Source of the DNA: Streptomyces varsoviensis
GTDB taxonomy: Bacteria > Actinomycetota > Actinomycetes > Streptomycetales > Streptomycetaceae
Direction of reading: 5' to 3'
DNA length: 64,000 bases
Assembly (NCBI RefSeq): GCF_000718635.1
Contig: NZ_JOBF01000003.1
Location: 310,001-374,000 of the forward strand
Shown here: positions 34,080 through 42,864 of the stretch, one piece after another
Layout of the letters: each line of letters begins with the position of its first letter
Numbering within the stretch: the first letter of the stretch is position 1
Notes under the pieces: generated by a model
Told to the model about the DNA's origin: nothing
Seen by the model: only the letters and a program-made list of their open reading frames with translations
Databases searched by the model: none
Translations under genes and position numbers: made by a program

Positions 34080-34228
34080 AGAGCCTGTGTCATATCCCTG
34101 GTCGGAACAGCGCACGGCGTCTGGTGCGTGCGATCGCAAGGCGCCGGAAGGTCCTCGTAGCGGAGCTACTAGGGCATTGGTTCACCTTGATAGGGGGCGC
34201 CGCACGCGAGGGGGCGTGCGGGCAGCGA
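34080..34228. repeat. Hairpin-rich noncoding element (possible MITE-like or IS remnant)
   Basis: Between the I36 and MFS genes. It contains CCTCGTAGC-GGA-GCTACTAGG (34153-34173, one mismatch) and an exact CCGCACGC...GCGTGCGG stem (34200-34221), with GAGCCTGTGTCATATCC at one end. The base composition is lower in GC than surrounding DNA and it has no ORF. Its structure suggests a mobile or regulatory element; no partner copy is visible in this window. Confidence 0.45.
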
Positions 34229-34230
34229 AA

Positions 34231-34262
34231 GGGCCGAACCGGTTCCGCAACCGGTTCGGCCC
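34231..34262. terminator. Perfect 14-bp hairpin downstream of MFS gene
   Basis: GGGCCGAACCGGTT (34231-34244) pairs exactly with AACCGGTTCGGCCC (34249-34262), loop CCGC. It lies 15 bp after the MFS stop (minus strand). Confidence 0.85.
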
Positions 34263-34276
34263 TGGTAGGGGGCGGC

Positions 34277-35881
34277 TCAGATGTGGCCGACGCCCGCTCC
34301 CGCCTCGGCGTTCGCGCCGCGCTTGGTGAACAGCGCGACGACGGCGGCGATGACCGCCACGATGCCGGAGACGGTGAAGGCGAAGCCCATGCCCGACACG
34401 AACGTGTCATGCGCGACGCTCGTGATCTGCTGGGCGATCTGCGGCGGCGTCTTCGGCGGCACGGGGCCGACGCCCACGGCGACCGCGTCGGAGACCTTGG
34501 ACATCTGCTCCGGCGGGAGCTTGGGCAGTCCGGCCCCCGCCCACTTGCCGGGCAGGTCGTTGTTGACGCGGGAGGCCATGACGGCGCCGAGGACGGCCGT
34601 TCCGAGCGAGCCGCCGACCTGCATGGCGGCCTGCTGGAGGCCGCCGGCGACGCCGGAGTGCTCCAGCGGCGCGTTGCCGACGATGACCTCGGTGGCGCCG
34701 ACCATGACGGGGGCGAGGCCGAGGCCGAGCAGCGCGAACCAGATGGACATCCCGAGGTTGCCGGAGTCCGAGGACAGGCTGGACATCCCGAAGCAGGCGA
34801 CGGCGGTCAGCACCATGCCGCCGACCAGCGGGACGCGCGGGCCGAGCTTGGTGATGAGGGCGCCCGCGATCGGCGAGGCGACGATCATCATCGCGGTGAG
34901 CGGCAGCAGGTGGAGTCCGCTGTCGACGGGGCTCATGCCGTGCACGTTCTGCAGGTAGAAGGTGACGAAGAACAGACCGCCCATGAAGGAGAAGGCCATC
35001 AGCACCATCAGGATCGTGCCCGCGGAGAGCGGCACGGAGCGGAACATGCTCAGCGGGATGAGCGGCTCCTTGACCTTGGTCTCCCAGAAGGCGAAGACCG
35101 CGAAGGCGACGATCGCGAGGCCGAGGAAGAGGAGCGTCTTGGTCTCGCCCCAGCCGCCCCACTTCTGCTCGTTGATGAGGGCCCAGATGAGGAAGAACAT
35201 GGCCCCGGAGAGCAGCACGATGCCGGGGATGTCGAAGGACTTGGCGGCGTTCTTGGCGCGGTGGTCCTTGAGGATCACCAGGCCCAGGACGAGCGCGATG
35301 GCGCCGACCGGGACGTTGATGAAGAAGACCGACTGCCAGTTGACGTGCTCGACGAGCAGCCCGCCGACGATCGGGCCGGCGGCGGTGGAGGCGCCGATGA
35401 CCATGCCCCAGATGCCGATGGCCATGTTGAGCTTCTCGGCCGGGAAGGTGGCGCGCAGCAGGCCGAGCGCGGCCGGCATGAGCAGCGCGCCGAAGAGGCC
35501 CTGGAGCACGCGGAAGACGATGACCAGCGCGACGCTGCCGGAGAGGCCGATCGCGCCGGAGGCGAGCGCGAAGCCGGCTATGCCGATGAGGAAGGTCTGG
35601 CGGTGGCCGAAGCGGTCACCGAGCTTGCCGGCGGTGATCAGCGCGACCGCGAGGGCGAGCAGATAGCCGTTGGTGATCCACTGGACGTCGGCGAGCGAGG
35701 CGCCGAGGTCCTTCTGAATGGCGGGGTTGGCTATGGCGACGATCGTGCCGTCGAGCGCGACCATCATCACGCCGATCGCGACGGAGATGAGGGTCAGCCA
35801 TGGATGGCCCCGCAGCCCCTTCCGGGGCTCCGGTACGGGCTGTTCCGGCGCCGCGTCGGCGACGGTGGTCTGAGACGTCAT
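34277..35881 (-). CDS. MFS drug exporter, DHA2 (EmrB/QacA) family
   Basis: 534 residues, 14 predicted transmembrane helices. It starts GVMMVALDGTIVAIANPAIQ, the LDGTIVNVALP-like motif of DHA2 proteins, followed by GKLGDRFGHRQTFLIGIAGF (motif A in the 2-3 loop) and GLLRATFPAEKLNMAIGIWG. The C-terminus (TKRGANAEAGAGVGHI) is cytoplasmic. It probably exports drugs by proton antiport. Divergent from the TetR-type gene at 35997, which is the expected local repressor. Confidence 0.93.
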   Translation of the reverse strand: MTSQTTVADAAPEQPVPEPRKGLRGHPWLTLISVAIGVMMVALDGTIVAIANPAIQKDLGASLADVQWITNGYLLALAVALITAGKLGDRFGHRQTFLIGIAGFALASGAIGLSGSVALVIVFRVLQGLFGALLMPAALGLLRATFPAEKLNMAIGIWGMVIGASTAAGPIVGGLLVEHVNWQSVFFINVPVGAIALVLGLVILKDHRAKNAAKSFDIPGIVLLSGAMFFLIWALINEQKWGGWGETKTLLFLGLAIVAFAVFAFWETKVKEPLIPLSMFRSVPLSAGTILMVLMAFSFMGGLFFVTFYLQNVHGMSPVDSGLHLLPLTAMMIVASPIAGALITKLGPRVPLVGGMVLTAVACFGMSSLSSDSGNLGMSIWFALLGLGLAPVMVGATEVIVGNAPLEHSGVAGGLQQAAMQVGGSLGTAVLGAVMASRVNNDLPGKWAGAGLPKLPPEQMSKVSDAVAVGVGPVPPKTPPQIAQQITSVAHDTFVSGMGFAFTVSGIVAVIAAVVALFTKRGANAEAGAGVGHI

Positions 35882-35996
35882 ATGGGGAGATTATGGCAGT
35901 GGCTGACAATTGACAAACCAGTCCATGAGTCGGTAACTGTCATGTCGCTCACAGATATCGTGAGCAGCGGAAACCCGCCGAGGAGAGGGCCGAGCG
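35882..35996. promoter_or_regulatory. Divergent MFS/TetR promoter region
   Basis: A 115-bp gap, AT-rich between about 35905 and 35945, with a TGACAATTGACA direct repeat and several TCA/TGA-bearing half-sites. A TetR operator is expected here, but a single clear palindrome is not visible. Confidence 0.5.
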
Positions 35997-36683
35997 GTGA
36001 AGACCGAACAGGAGACCGAGCAGACGGCCGGGCGGCCGTCGGGGCTCTGCGGCGGACTGCGCGAACGCAAGAAGCGGCGGACCCGCGACGCGCTCGTCCG
36101 CGCCGCCCTGGAGCTGTTCGTGGCGAAGGGGTACGAGCGGACGACGGTCGACGAGATCGCCGACGCCGTCGACGTCTCCCAGCGCACCTTCTTCCGCTAC
36201 TTCTCCAACAAGGAGGAGGTCGCCTTCGCCCTCCAGGAGCTGATAGAGACGCGGTTCCTCACGGAGGTCCGGGCGCGGCCCGCCGGCGAGCCGCCGATGC
36301 CCGCGCTGCGCCGCGCCGTCACGAAGGCGTGGCTCACCATCGACGAGGAGATGAAGGCGGTCGCGCCGCCGCAGTTGCACATGCGGATGTACCAGATCAT
36401 CGAGTCGACGCCCGCGCTGCTCGCGGTCCATCTCCGCCGCCAGCAGGAGACGGAGGAGCGGATCGCGCAGGAGATCGCCCGCCGGGAGGGCCTGGACATC
36501 GACGCCGACCCGCGGCCGCGCGTCCTGGTGGCGGCGTTCGCCGGGGCGATGCGGGTGGCGGGCAAGGTCTGGGGCGAGGGGGACGACTGGACCTCGGACG
36601 CGATGCGGAAGCTCTCCGACAGGTATCTCGCCGCCCTCGAACCCGCACTGGCCCAGAATTGGCGGACTCCGTCCGGCAACTGA
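35997..36683 (+). CDS. TetR/AcrR family regulator of the MFS exporter
   Basis: 228 residues from the GTG at 35997. The N-terminal helix-turn-helix reads KKRRTRDALVRAALELFVAK, YERTTVDEIADAVDVSQRTF, FRYFSNKEE, the standard TetR DNA-binding region (residues 26-72). The C-terminal domain is all-helical and presumably binds the ligand exported by the divergent MFS transporter. The divergent arrangement with a 115-bp intergenic region is the usual setting for TetR autoregulation. Confidence 0.93.
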   Translation: MKTEQETEQTAGRPSGLCGGLRERKKRRTRDALVRAALELFVAKGYERTTVDEIADAVDVSQRTFFRYFSNKEEVAFALQELIETRFLTEVRARPAGEPPMPALRRAVTKAWLTIDEEMKAVAPPQLHMRMYQIIESTPALLAVHLRRQQETEERIAQEIARREGLDIDADPRPRVLVAAFAGAMRVAGKVWGEGDDWTSDAMRKLSDRYLAALEPALAQNWRTPSGN

Positions 36684-36781
36684 TCGCGTCCCGCACTAGT
36701 GTGCGCAATTGTCCACTATCAAACGTGAGATGACTCACGCGCTTGGCGACCGCCGTCGGGTTTCTCCTAGGGTGTCCCGCG

Positions 36782-38005
36782 GTGACTTCCTTCCCGGAGC
36801 TCGGCGCTCCCTCCCCCTTGCCTTGGACGAACTCGGCCACCGTCTGGCGCGCGCTGCTCGCCCTGGCCGTGGTCTTCGTCATGCTCGCCACGACCGGCTG
36901 GACCGCCATCCGGAGCCACAGAGGGGACCCCGACCCGAGATCGGCGTCGCTCAACGCCTGGCTGCACGGCTCCCTCGCCGGCCACCGGCTGCCCGATCCG
37001 AACGGCCCCCCGGCGGCGCTGTCGCGGTTCTTCGCCTCCCTCACCGGCGGCCAGCTCGACTATCTCGTCAACCGCTATCCGCTCGTCGTCGGCAACCTCA
37101 ACGGCGCGCCCGCGCCCCTGCGCTACCGCGCCAACCGCGTCGCGCTCGGCCGGGCCCGCGCGATCGAGGAGAAACGGGCGCACGATCAGCGGCTCACCCC
37201 GCTCGGCCGCGGCGAGGCGAACCGCCGTATGCACCGCTTCACCTCGCTGATGCGCGAGGGACGGCAGATCCTCGCGTTCAACCCCGCCGGAGCGGGCCGG
37301 GTCGCCGAGGTCTTCGGCGATCTGCCGCACGCCGACCGGGTCTCCGTCGTGGTGCCCGGCGTCGACACCACCGCGCTGACCTACGAGAAGACGGCCCGGT
37401 CGTACACCGCCCCGGCCGGGATGGCGACCGCGCTGTACGAGGCCGAGCGGCGGACCCGGCCCGCGGCGAAGACCGCCGTCATCGCCTGGGCCGACTACAC
37501 CTCGCCCTCGGGGCTCGGCATGGACGCGGCCACCGGCAAGCTCGCCGCCGAGGGCGCGCTGCGGCTGCGCGCCATGGTCCGGGGGCTGCCCAACGACGCG
37601 CGCGTCGCGCTGTTCTGCCACAGCTACGGCTCCGTGGTGTGCGGCGTCGCCGCCCGCGACCTGTCCGCCAAGGTCTCCGACATCGCGGTGGCCGGCAGCC
37701 CCGGCATGCGCGCCGACCGCGCGGCCGACCTCGGCACCGCGGCCCGGATCTGGGCGACGCGCGACGGCGACGACTGGATCCGGGACGTCCCGCACATGGA
37801 GTGGGGCGGCCTCGGGCACGGCGCGGACCCGGTCTCCGGCGGCTTCGGCGCCCGCGTCCTGTCCGCCGCCGGCGCGGTCGGCCACCCGGGCTATTTCCGC
37901 CCGGGCACCACCAGCCTGGAGAACTTCGCGCGGATCGGCGTCGGCGCCGCCGCGTCCGTACAGTGCGCGTCGCACAACACGAGCTGCGCCGCCGATCTGA
38001 GCTAG
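36782..38005 (+). CDS. DUF1023 alpha/beta hydrolase, membrane-anchored
   Basis: 407 residues from the GTG at 36782 (AGGGTG upstream; the frame opens at 36743 with a TTG). A single N-terminal hydrophobic helix (ALLALAVVFVMLATTGWTAI) acts as anchor. The hydrolase core has RVSVVVPGVDTTALTYEKTA and the nucleophile elbow VALFCHSYGSVVCG (G/CxSxG), with AVAGSPGMRAD and HMEWGGLGHGADPV supplying the later acid and His region. DUF1023 proteins are Streptomyces alpha/beta hydrolases of unknown substrate. A stop codon and intergenic region separate it from the TetR gene. Confidence 0.8.
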   Translation: MTSFPELGAPSPLPWTNSATVWRALLALAVVFVMLATTGWTAIRSHRGDPDPRSASLNAWLHGSLAGHRLPDPNGPPAALSRFFASLTGGQLDYLVNRYPLVVGNLNGAPAPLRYRANRVALGRARAIEEKRAHDQRLTPLGRGEANRRMHRFTSLMREGRQILAFNPAGAGRVAEVFGDLPHADRVSVVVPGVDTTALTYEKTARSYTAPAGMATALYEAERRTRPAAKTAVIAWADYTSPSGLGMDAATGKLAAEGALRLRAMVRGLPNDARVALFCHSYGSVVCGVAARDLSAKVSDIAVAGSPGMRADRAADLGTAARIWATRDGDDWIRDVPHMEWGGLGHGADPVSGGFGARVLSAAGAVGHPGYFRPGTTSLENFARIGVGAAASVQCASHNTSCAADLS

Positions 38006-38173
38006 ACCGACCTGAGCGCGGACGGACCCGAGCCGGGCGGACCCGAATTCGTACGCGCCACCACGCCCCGTACGCACGTTTCAGGACACACGTCTCTTCG
38101 CGCGTACGTACGAGTCACGAGGTTTTACGCGCGTAGCACCGGAGGGGGGACAGGCGGGCGACCGCCGCCTACG

Positions 38174-39046
38174 ATGAACGACATGGGTGATGTGCTGGCC
38201 GGTTTCCACGCCGTCTGGGAGTTCGACGCCGACTCCGTGCTCATCCGATTCGAACGGGGGCTGCGCACGCCGAAACTGCTTCAGGCGCTCGGTGAGCGCC
38301 GGGTGCCCTACGAGGCGCTGGCCGCCGTCGAGCTGACCCCCGGCAAGCGCGGCACGGTCGTGCTGCGGGCCACGCCGCGGCCCGGCGCGGACCCGCTGGC
38401 CGACGCGGCCGACGGACAGCTCAAGGAGGGCAGCGACCCCTACCGGCTGGTGCTGCCCGCCGAGCGGGAGACGCTCGCCGAGTACTACGCGGACGAGCTG
38501 CGCGCCCGGCTCGGCCCCGACGCCGGCGCCCCCGCCGAGCGGTATCTGGTGGCCGCTCCCCCGCCGCCCGCGTCCTTCAAGGCGTACGACGCCAAGGCGT
38601 TCTTCGACGGCGAGGCCGTCGCCTTCCGCTGGTTCTGGACGGGCGCGTCCACCGCCAAGTGGAAGGCGGGCGACCAGCGTTTCCCGGTGGCCGGGCTGTC
38701 CGGCGTCGAGTGGCGCTCCCCCGAGGTGTTCAACGGCCATCTGCGGCTGCTGCCGCGCGGCACGACCGCCCAGGACCGGCCGGGCGCCGCCGACCAGGAC
38801 CCGGCGGCCGTCGTCTTCGGCATGGGCTACGGCCTCGCCCATGAGTCGCTGCCGTTCGCCGCGGCGGTCCTGGAGGCCGTGCAGGCCGCGACCCCCGCGC
38901 TCGTGCCGGAGCGCGTCCCCGCGGCCCGCCCGGACCCCGCCGACATCGCCGACCGCATCCGCCACCTCGGCGCGCTGCGCGAAGCCGGGCTGCTCACGGA
39001 CGACGAGTTCAGCGACAAGAAGACCGAACTGCTCGCGGAGCTGTAG
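38174..39046 (+). CDS. DUF4429 protein with C-terminal SHOCT motif
   Basis: 290 residues (ATG at 38174 or 38183; homologues usually begin at MGDV, position 38183). Two copies of DUF4429 are seen: residues 5-110 (LAGFHAVWEFDADSVLIRFE) and about 125-235 (YDAKAFFDGEAVAFRWFWTG). The C-terminal IADRIRHLGALREAGLLTDDEFSDKKTELL is a SHOCT domain, a short oligomerisation or regulatory element. No enzymatic motif. Function unknown. Confidence 0.85.
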   Translation: MNDMGDVLAGFHAVWEFDADSVLIRFERGLRTPKLLQALGERRVPYEALAAVELTPGKRGTVVLRATPRPGADPLADAADGQLKEGSDPYRLVLPAERETLAEYYADELRARLGPDAGAPAERYLVAAPPPPASFKAYDAKAFFDGEAVAFRWFWTGASTAKWKAGDQRFPVAGLSGVEWRSPEVFNGHLRLLPRGTTAQDRPGAADQDPAAVVFGMGYGLAHESLPFAAAVLEAVQAATPALVPERVPAARPDPADIADRIRHLGALREAGLLTDDEFSDKKTELLAEL

Positions 39047-39106
39047 CCGGGCCGGGGACGCGCGAGCGGGCTGGGCGTCGGCCGCAGCACATAGGCTGAC
39101 CTGGTC

Positions 39107-40456
39107 ATGTCCCCTTCGTCTTCCCCTCCCCCCGCTGCCGCCCGCGCCCGGCGGGGTCCGGCCCGGTGGCTGCCCGCCGTGGCGGCGTGCGCGGTCGTGG
39201 CCGGGCTGCTCCAGTCCACGTACAACGTGCTGGCGAACGACTACCGGCTGGGCGTCGCGGCCTCGCTGGCGCTCGCCGCCGCGCAGACCGTGCCGCTGCT
39301 GCTCGCCCCGCGCCGGCCGCTGCCGGCCTGGGCGATCGTCTTCGCCGCCGACCTCGTGGGCGGCTTCGCCCTGCTGTCGGCCGACGGGGTCGACGGCCGG
39401 GCCTGGCCGTGGACGCCGCCCGCGATGATCGGCTACCTCCTGGCGGCCACCGCCGTCGGCCTGCGCGAGGGGCGCCGCCGGCTGCTCGCCGTGTGGGCGG
39501 CGACCGGCGCCACGGCCGTACTGCCCGCGCTGTTCCCGACCGGCCAGGAGAACGCCACCCAGCTCCTGCTCTTCCTCCTCACCGGCGCCGTGCTGCTGCT
39601 GACCGGCGCGGTGCGCGAACGCGGCGAGGCGCGCCGGGCGCTGGCCGCGCAGCGCGAGGTCAGCGAGGCGGAGCGGGCCCGGCGCACCCTCTTGGAGGAG
39701 CGCGCCCGCATCGCGCGGGAGATGCACGACGTCGTCGCGCACCACATGTCCGTGATCACGGTGCAGGCCGACAGCGCGCCGTACCGGCTCGGCGGCGTGT
39801 CGCCCGAGGCGGGCGAGGAGTTCGCCGCCATCGCCGCGACCGCCCGCGAATCGCTCACCGAGATGCGCCGGCTGCTGGGCGCACTGCGCGGCACGGACGG
39901 TACGGGCGCGGGCGGCGGCGAACGCGCGCCGCAGCCCGGGCTGGGCGAGGTGGAGCGGCTGGTGGAGGCGACGGTACGGGCCGGGGTGCCCGTGGAGCTC
40001 TCCGTCGAGCTGGGCCCGGCCCCGGTGCCGGGGGCGGTGGACCTGTCCGCGTACCGCGTCGTGCAGGAGGCCCTGGCCAATGTGGTGCGGCACGCGCCGG
40101 GCGCCGCCACCCGCGTGTCGGTCGCCTCGGACCGTACGGGCGTGAGTGCCCTGATCGTCAACGCCCCGGCCGCCGCGCCCGGCGCGCCGCTGGAGACCGG
40201 CGCCTCCACGGGCCATGGCCTGGTCGGGATGCGCGAACGCGTCCGGCTGCTCGGCGGCACCCTGGACGCGGGCCCGCTGCCGGACGGCGGCTTCCGCGTG
40301 GCGGCGCGCTTCCCGACCGACGCGGCGCCCACAGAAACCACAGAAGCCGCAGCCCGCACAGAAGCCGCAGCCCCCGCAGCCCCCACAACAGCCACGGCCC
40401 CCACAGCACTCGACACGGCCGACTCCGACACCGCAGAGGAGCCCCCCGCCCCATGA
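39107..40456 (+). CDS. Sensor histidine kinase, NarL/DesK type
   Basis: 449 residues. The N-terminal 170 residues hold about five transmembrane helices with short loops, so ligand sensing is likely intramembrane or at the membrane. The dimerisation helix reads LLEERARIAREMHDVVAHHMSVITVQAD with the phosphoacceptor His (about residue 206). The HATPase_c domain follows, with ALANVVRHAPGAATRVSVAS (N-box) and GHGLVGMRERVRLLGGTLDA (G box). The C-terminal 45 residues are Ala/Thr-rich. It overlaps the response regulator gene by ATGA, as a two-component operon. Confidence 0.92.
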   Translation: MSPSSSPPPAAARARRGPARWLPAVAACAVVAGLLQSTYNVLANDYRLGVAASLALAAAQTVPLLLAPRRPLPAWAIVFAADLVGGFALLSADGVDGRAWPWTPPAMIGYLLAATAVGLREGRRRLLAVWAATGATAVLPALFPTGQENATQLLLFLLTGAVLLLTGAVRERGEARRALAAQREVSEAERARRTLLEERARIAREMHDVVAHHMSVITVQADSAPYRLGGVSPEAGEEFAAIAATARESLTEMRRLLGALRGTDGTGAGGGERAPQPGLGEVERLVEATVRAGVPVELSVELGPAPVPGAVDLSAYRVVQEALANVVRHAPGAATRVSVASDRTGVSALIVNAPAAAPGAPLETGASTGHGLVGMRERVRLLGGTLDAGPLPDGGFRVAARFPTDAAPTETTEAAARTEAAAPAAPTTATAPTALDTADSDTAEEPPAP

Positions 40457-41130
40457 CCATCAGGGTGATCATCGTCGACGACCAGGCCATGGTGCGGGCG
40501 GGGTTCGCCGCGCTGCTCGCCGCGCAGCCCGACATCGAGGTCGTCGGCGACGCGGCGGACGGCCGCGAGGGCGTCGAACTGAGCCGCCGTACCCGCCCCG
40601 ACGTGGTGCTCATGGACGTACGGATGCCCGAGACGGACGGCCTGGAGGCGGCCCGGCAGCTCCTGACCGCCGACGAGGACACCGGCCACCGCCCGAAGGT
40701 GCTGATGCTCACCACCTTCGACGTCGACGACTACGTGTACGAGGCGCTGCGCGTCGGGGCCAGCGGCTTTCTGCTGAAGGACGCGCCGCCGGCCGACCTG
40801 ATCTCGGCCGTACGGGTCGTGGCGGCGGGCGAGGCGCTGCTCGCCCCCTCGGTCACCCGGCGGCTGATCGAGGAGTTCGCGCGGCAGCGCCCGGCACCGC
40901 GCCGGACGCCCGTATCGCGCCCGCAGGAGTTGACGCCCCGTGAGACGGAGGTGCTGGAGCTGATCGCGCGCGGGCTCTCCAACCAGGAGATCGCCGGCAC
41001 GCTCTTCCTCGCCGAGCAGACGGTGAAAACGCACGTCGGCCGCGTCCTCGCCAAGCTTCAGCTCCGGGACCGGGCGCAGGCCGTGATCTTCGCGTACGAG
41101 TCGGGGCTGGTGGCCCCGGGCGAGCGGTAG
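40453..41130 (+). CDS. NarL/LuxR family response regulator
   Basis: 225 residues, ATG in an ATGA overlap with the kinase gene. The receiver domain has VIIVDDQAMVRAGF, the phosphoacceptor Asp in DVVLMDVRMPETDG (about residue 54), a Thr in LTTFD and a Lys in LLKDAP. The LuxR-type HTH is LTPRETEVLELIARGLSNQEIAGTLFLAEQTVKTHVGRVL (residues about 157-196). It is the cognate regulator of the kinase at 39107. Targets are not visible. Confidence 0.95.
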   Translation: MTIRVIIVDDQAMVRAGFAALLAAQPDIEVVGDAADGREGVELSRRTRPDVVLMDVRMPETDGLEAARQLLTADEDTGHRPKVLMLTTFDVDDYVYEALRVGASGFLLKDAPPADLISAVRVVAAGEALLAPSVTRRLIEEFARQRPAPRRTPVSRPQELTPRETEVLELIARGLSNQEIAGTLFLAEQTVKTHVGRVLAKLQLRDRAQAVIFAYESGLVAPGER

Positions 41131-41158
41131 CGGGGCGCGGCGGACGGCCGCGCCCCGC

Positions 41159-41257
41159 GACGGCGGCTACCCGCGGCCCGCCGACGAACGCGACGGCGGC
41201 TACCCGCGGCCCGCCAACGAACGCGACGGCGGTTACTCGCGGCCCGCCGACGAGAAC
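41159..41257 (+). repeat. 33-bp tandem repeat x3 spanning the aldo/keto reductase stop
   Basis: Units begin with GACGGCGG at 41159, 41192 and 41225. The first two differ by one base; the third is more diverged and includes the last codons and the stop (TTA, 41233-41235) of the minus-strand aldo/keto reductase gene. The other two units carry the same-phase CTA, i.e. another stop codon in the same register. Confidence 0.9.
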
Positions 41258-42252
41258 GAGAGGTCCGCGTAGCGCCCGCCGGCGACCTTGCCGGCGATCG
41301 GCTCCAGCCGGGCCAGCTCGTCGTCGCCGAGCACGATCCGCGTCGCGGCCGTGTTCTCGTCGACACGCTTGCGCTTGGTCGTGCCGGGGATCGGCACCAC
41401 GGTCAGCCCGTGCACCCGCGCCCGCTGCTGCACCCAGGCCAGCGCGATCTGGCCGGGCGTCGCCTCGTGGTCGCGGGCGATGGCCCGTACGGGCTCCAGC
41501 AGCGCGGCGTTGACCGCCGCGTTGTCGCCGGTGAAGCGGGGCTGCGTGCGGCGCCAGTCGCCCTCGGGCAGGTCCTGGTCGGCGTTGGCGAAGGAGCCGG
41601 TCAGGAAGCCGCGGCCGAGCGGCGAGTACGGGACGAAGCCGACGCCCAGCTCCTTGGCGGCGGGCACGGCGCTGCGCTCCACGTCGCGGCTGAAGAGCGA
41701 CCACTCCGACTGGATCGCGGTGATCGGGTGCACGGCGTGCGCGGCGCGCAGCTCGGCGCCGGTCACCTCGCTGAGCCCGAGGTACTTGACCTTGCCCGCC
41801 TCGACCAGCTCCGCCATGGTGCCGACGGTCTCCTCGATCGGGACGTTCACGTCGCGGCGGTGCATGTAGTAGAGGTCGATCCGCTCGACGCCGAGCCGTC
41901 CCAGGCTCGCGTCGATGGCCGCGCGGATGTACTCGGGAGAGTTGTCGATGGTCCGCTTCCCCGACGGGTCGTCGGAGATGGCGAACTTCGTGGCGAGGAC
42001 GACCTCGTCGCGGTGCGCCCGGATGAAGGGCGAGATGAACTTCTCGTTCTCCCCGGCGCCGTACAGGTCGGCGGTGTCGTAGAGGGTGACGCCCAGTTCG
42101 AGGGCGCGCTCCAGGGTGGCCCGCGACTCCTCCGCGTCGGCCGGCCCGTACGCGTGGTTCATCCCCATGCAGCCGAGCCCCTGGACCCCGACGCCGGGGC
42201 CGTCGGCGCCGAGGGCGACGCGTGCGATCTTCTCCGTCTGCTCCGTGCTCAT
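41233..42252 (-). CDS. Aldo/keto reductase
   Basis: 339 residues. It shows the (beta/alpha)8 AKR pattern: GVQGLGCMGMNHAYGPADAE, GVTLYDTADLYGAGENEKFI (catalytic Asp-Tyr), VVLATKFAISDD (Lys), IDLYYMHRRDVNVPIEETVG (His) and a C-terminal NADPH-binding VVPIPGTTKRKRVDENTAA. It is closest to the YakC/pyridoxal reductase-like subgroup. The next gene, on the same strand, is a MerR-type regulator (7 bp between genes), so the two are probably one operon. Confidence 0.92.
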   Translation of the reverse strand: MSTEQTEKIARVALGADGPGVGVQGLGCMGMNHAYGPADAEESRATLERALELGVTLYDTADLYGAGENEKFISPFIRAHRDEVVLATKFAISDDPSGKRTIDNSPEYIRAAIDASLGRLGVERIDLYYMHRRDVNVPIEETVGTMAELVEAGKVKYLGLSEVTGAELRAAHAVHPITAIQSEWSLFSRDVERSAVPAAKELGVGFVPYSPLGRGFLTGSFANADQDLPEGDWRRTQPRFTGDNAAVNAALLEPVRAIARDHEATPGQIALAWVQQRARVHGLTVVPIPGTTKRKRVDENTAATRIVLGDDELARLEPIAGKVAGGRYADLSFSSAGRE

Positions 42253-42259
42253 ACAGGCA

Positions 42260-42748
42260 TCAAGCCCCTTCGGACGCCCGGCGGGCGCCGTAGAATTCGA
42301 TCTTGTAGTCGAGGACCTCCAGGGCGCTCCGCAGCTCCGCGATGCGGCCGCGCACGTCTTCCCGGTGGGCGGCCAGCAGCCGCTCGCGCTCCGCGAAGGT
42401 CTCCTCTCCCGTCCGGACCAGCTCCGCGTAGCGGACCATGTCGGCGACCGGCATGCCGGTCAGCCGCAGCTTGGCCACCAGGTCCAGCCAGCTCAGGTCG
42501 CGGTCGCTGTAGCGCCGCTGACCCGTGTGCGAGCGGTCCACGTGCGGCATCAGCCCGATCCGCTCGTACCAGCGCAGGGTGTGCGCGGACAGCCCGGTGT
42601 ACGTCGCCACCTCGCTGATCGTGTAGTCGCCCTGCCCGGCGGGCCGGGGGTGCTCGCGCGCCACCCGGCACACGGCCGGCGGCACGGCCCCGGCCGCCCC
42701 GGTCTCCGTCCCGGTCCCTGTCCTGGTCTCCGTCCCGGTCACCGTCAT
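42260..42748 (-). CDS. MerR family transcriptional regulator
   Basis: 162 residues from the ATG at 42748 (GGGGGAAG upstream). The N-terminal 35 residues are Thr/Gly/Glu-rich (a TGTETRTGTGTETG stretch). The MerR winged helix then reads DYTISEVATYTGLSAHTLRWYERIGLMPHVDRSHTGQRRYSD, followed by the coiled-coil dimerisation helix (TFAERERLLAAHREDVRGRI). No metal-binding Cys cluster is visible. It probably activates the aldo/keto reductase gene that follows it. Confidence 0.92.
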   Translation of the reverse strand: MTVTGTETRTGTGTETGAAGAVPPAVCRVAREHPRPAGQGDYTISEVATYTGLSAHTLRWYERIGLMPHVDRSHTGQRRYSDRDLSWLDLVAKLRLTGMPVADMVRYAELVRTGEETFAERERLLAAHREDVRGRIAELRSALEVLDYKIEFYGARRASEGA

Positions 42749-42864
42749 GCCGCTTCCCCCTTCCGCGTCTGCTGTTGCTCCGGACACTTCAACGCTAGAG
42801 ACTTCGAGCGCACTCCAGGCAAGCTCATCCTTGACCGGATTTTGAGCGGGTTAGGCTCATCGCC

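Noticed and set aside
34124..36733. An 869-codon plus-strand frame opposite the MFS exporter
   Set aside because: Shadow frame of the MFS gene, rich in Asp/Glu/Gly/Arg with no membrane or catalytic pattern; the MFS and TetR genes explain the region.
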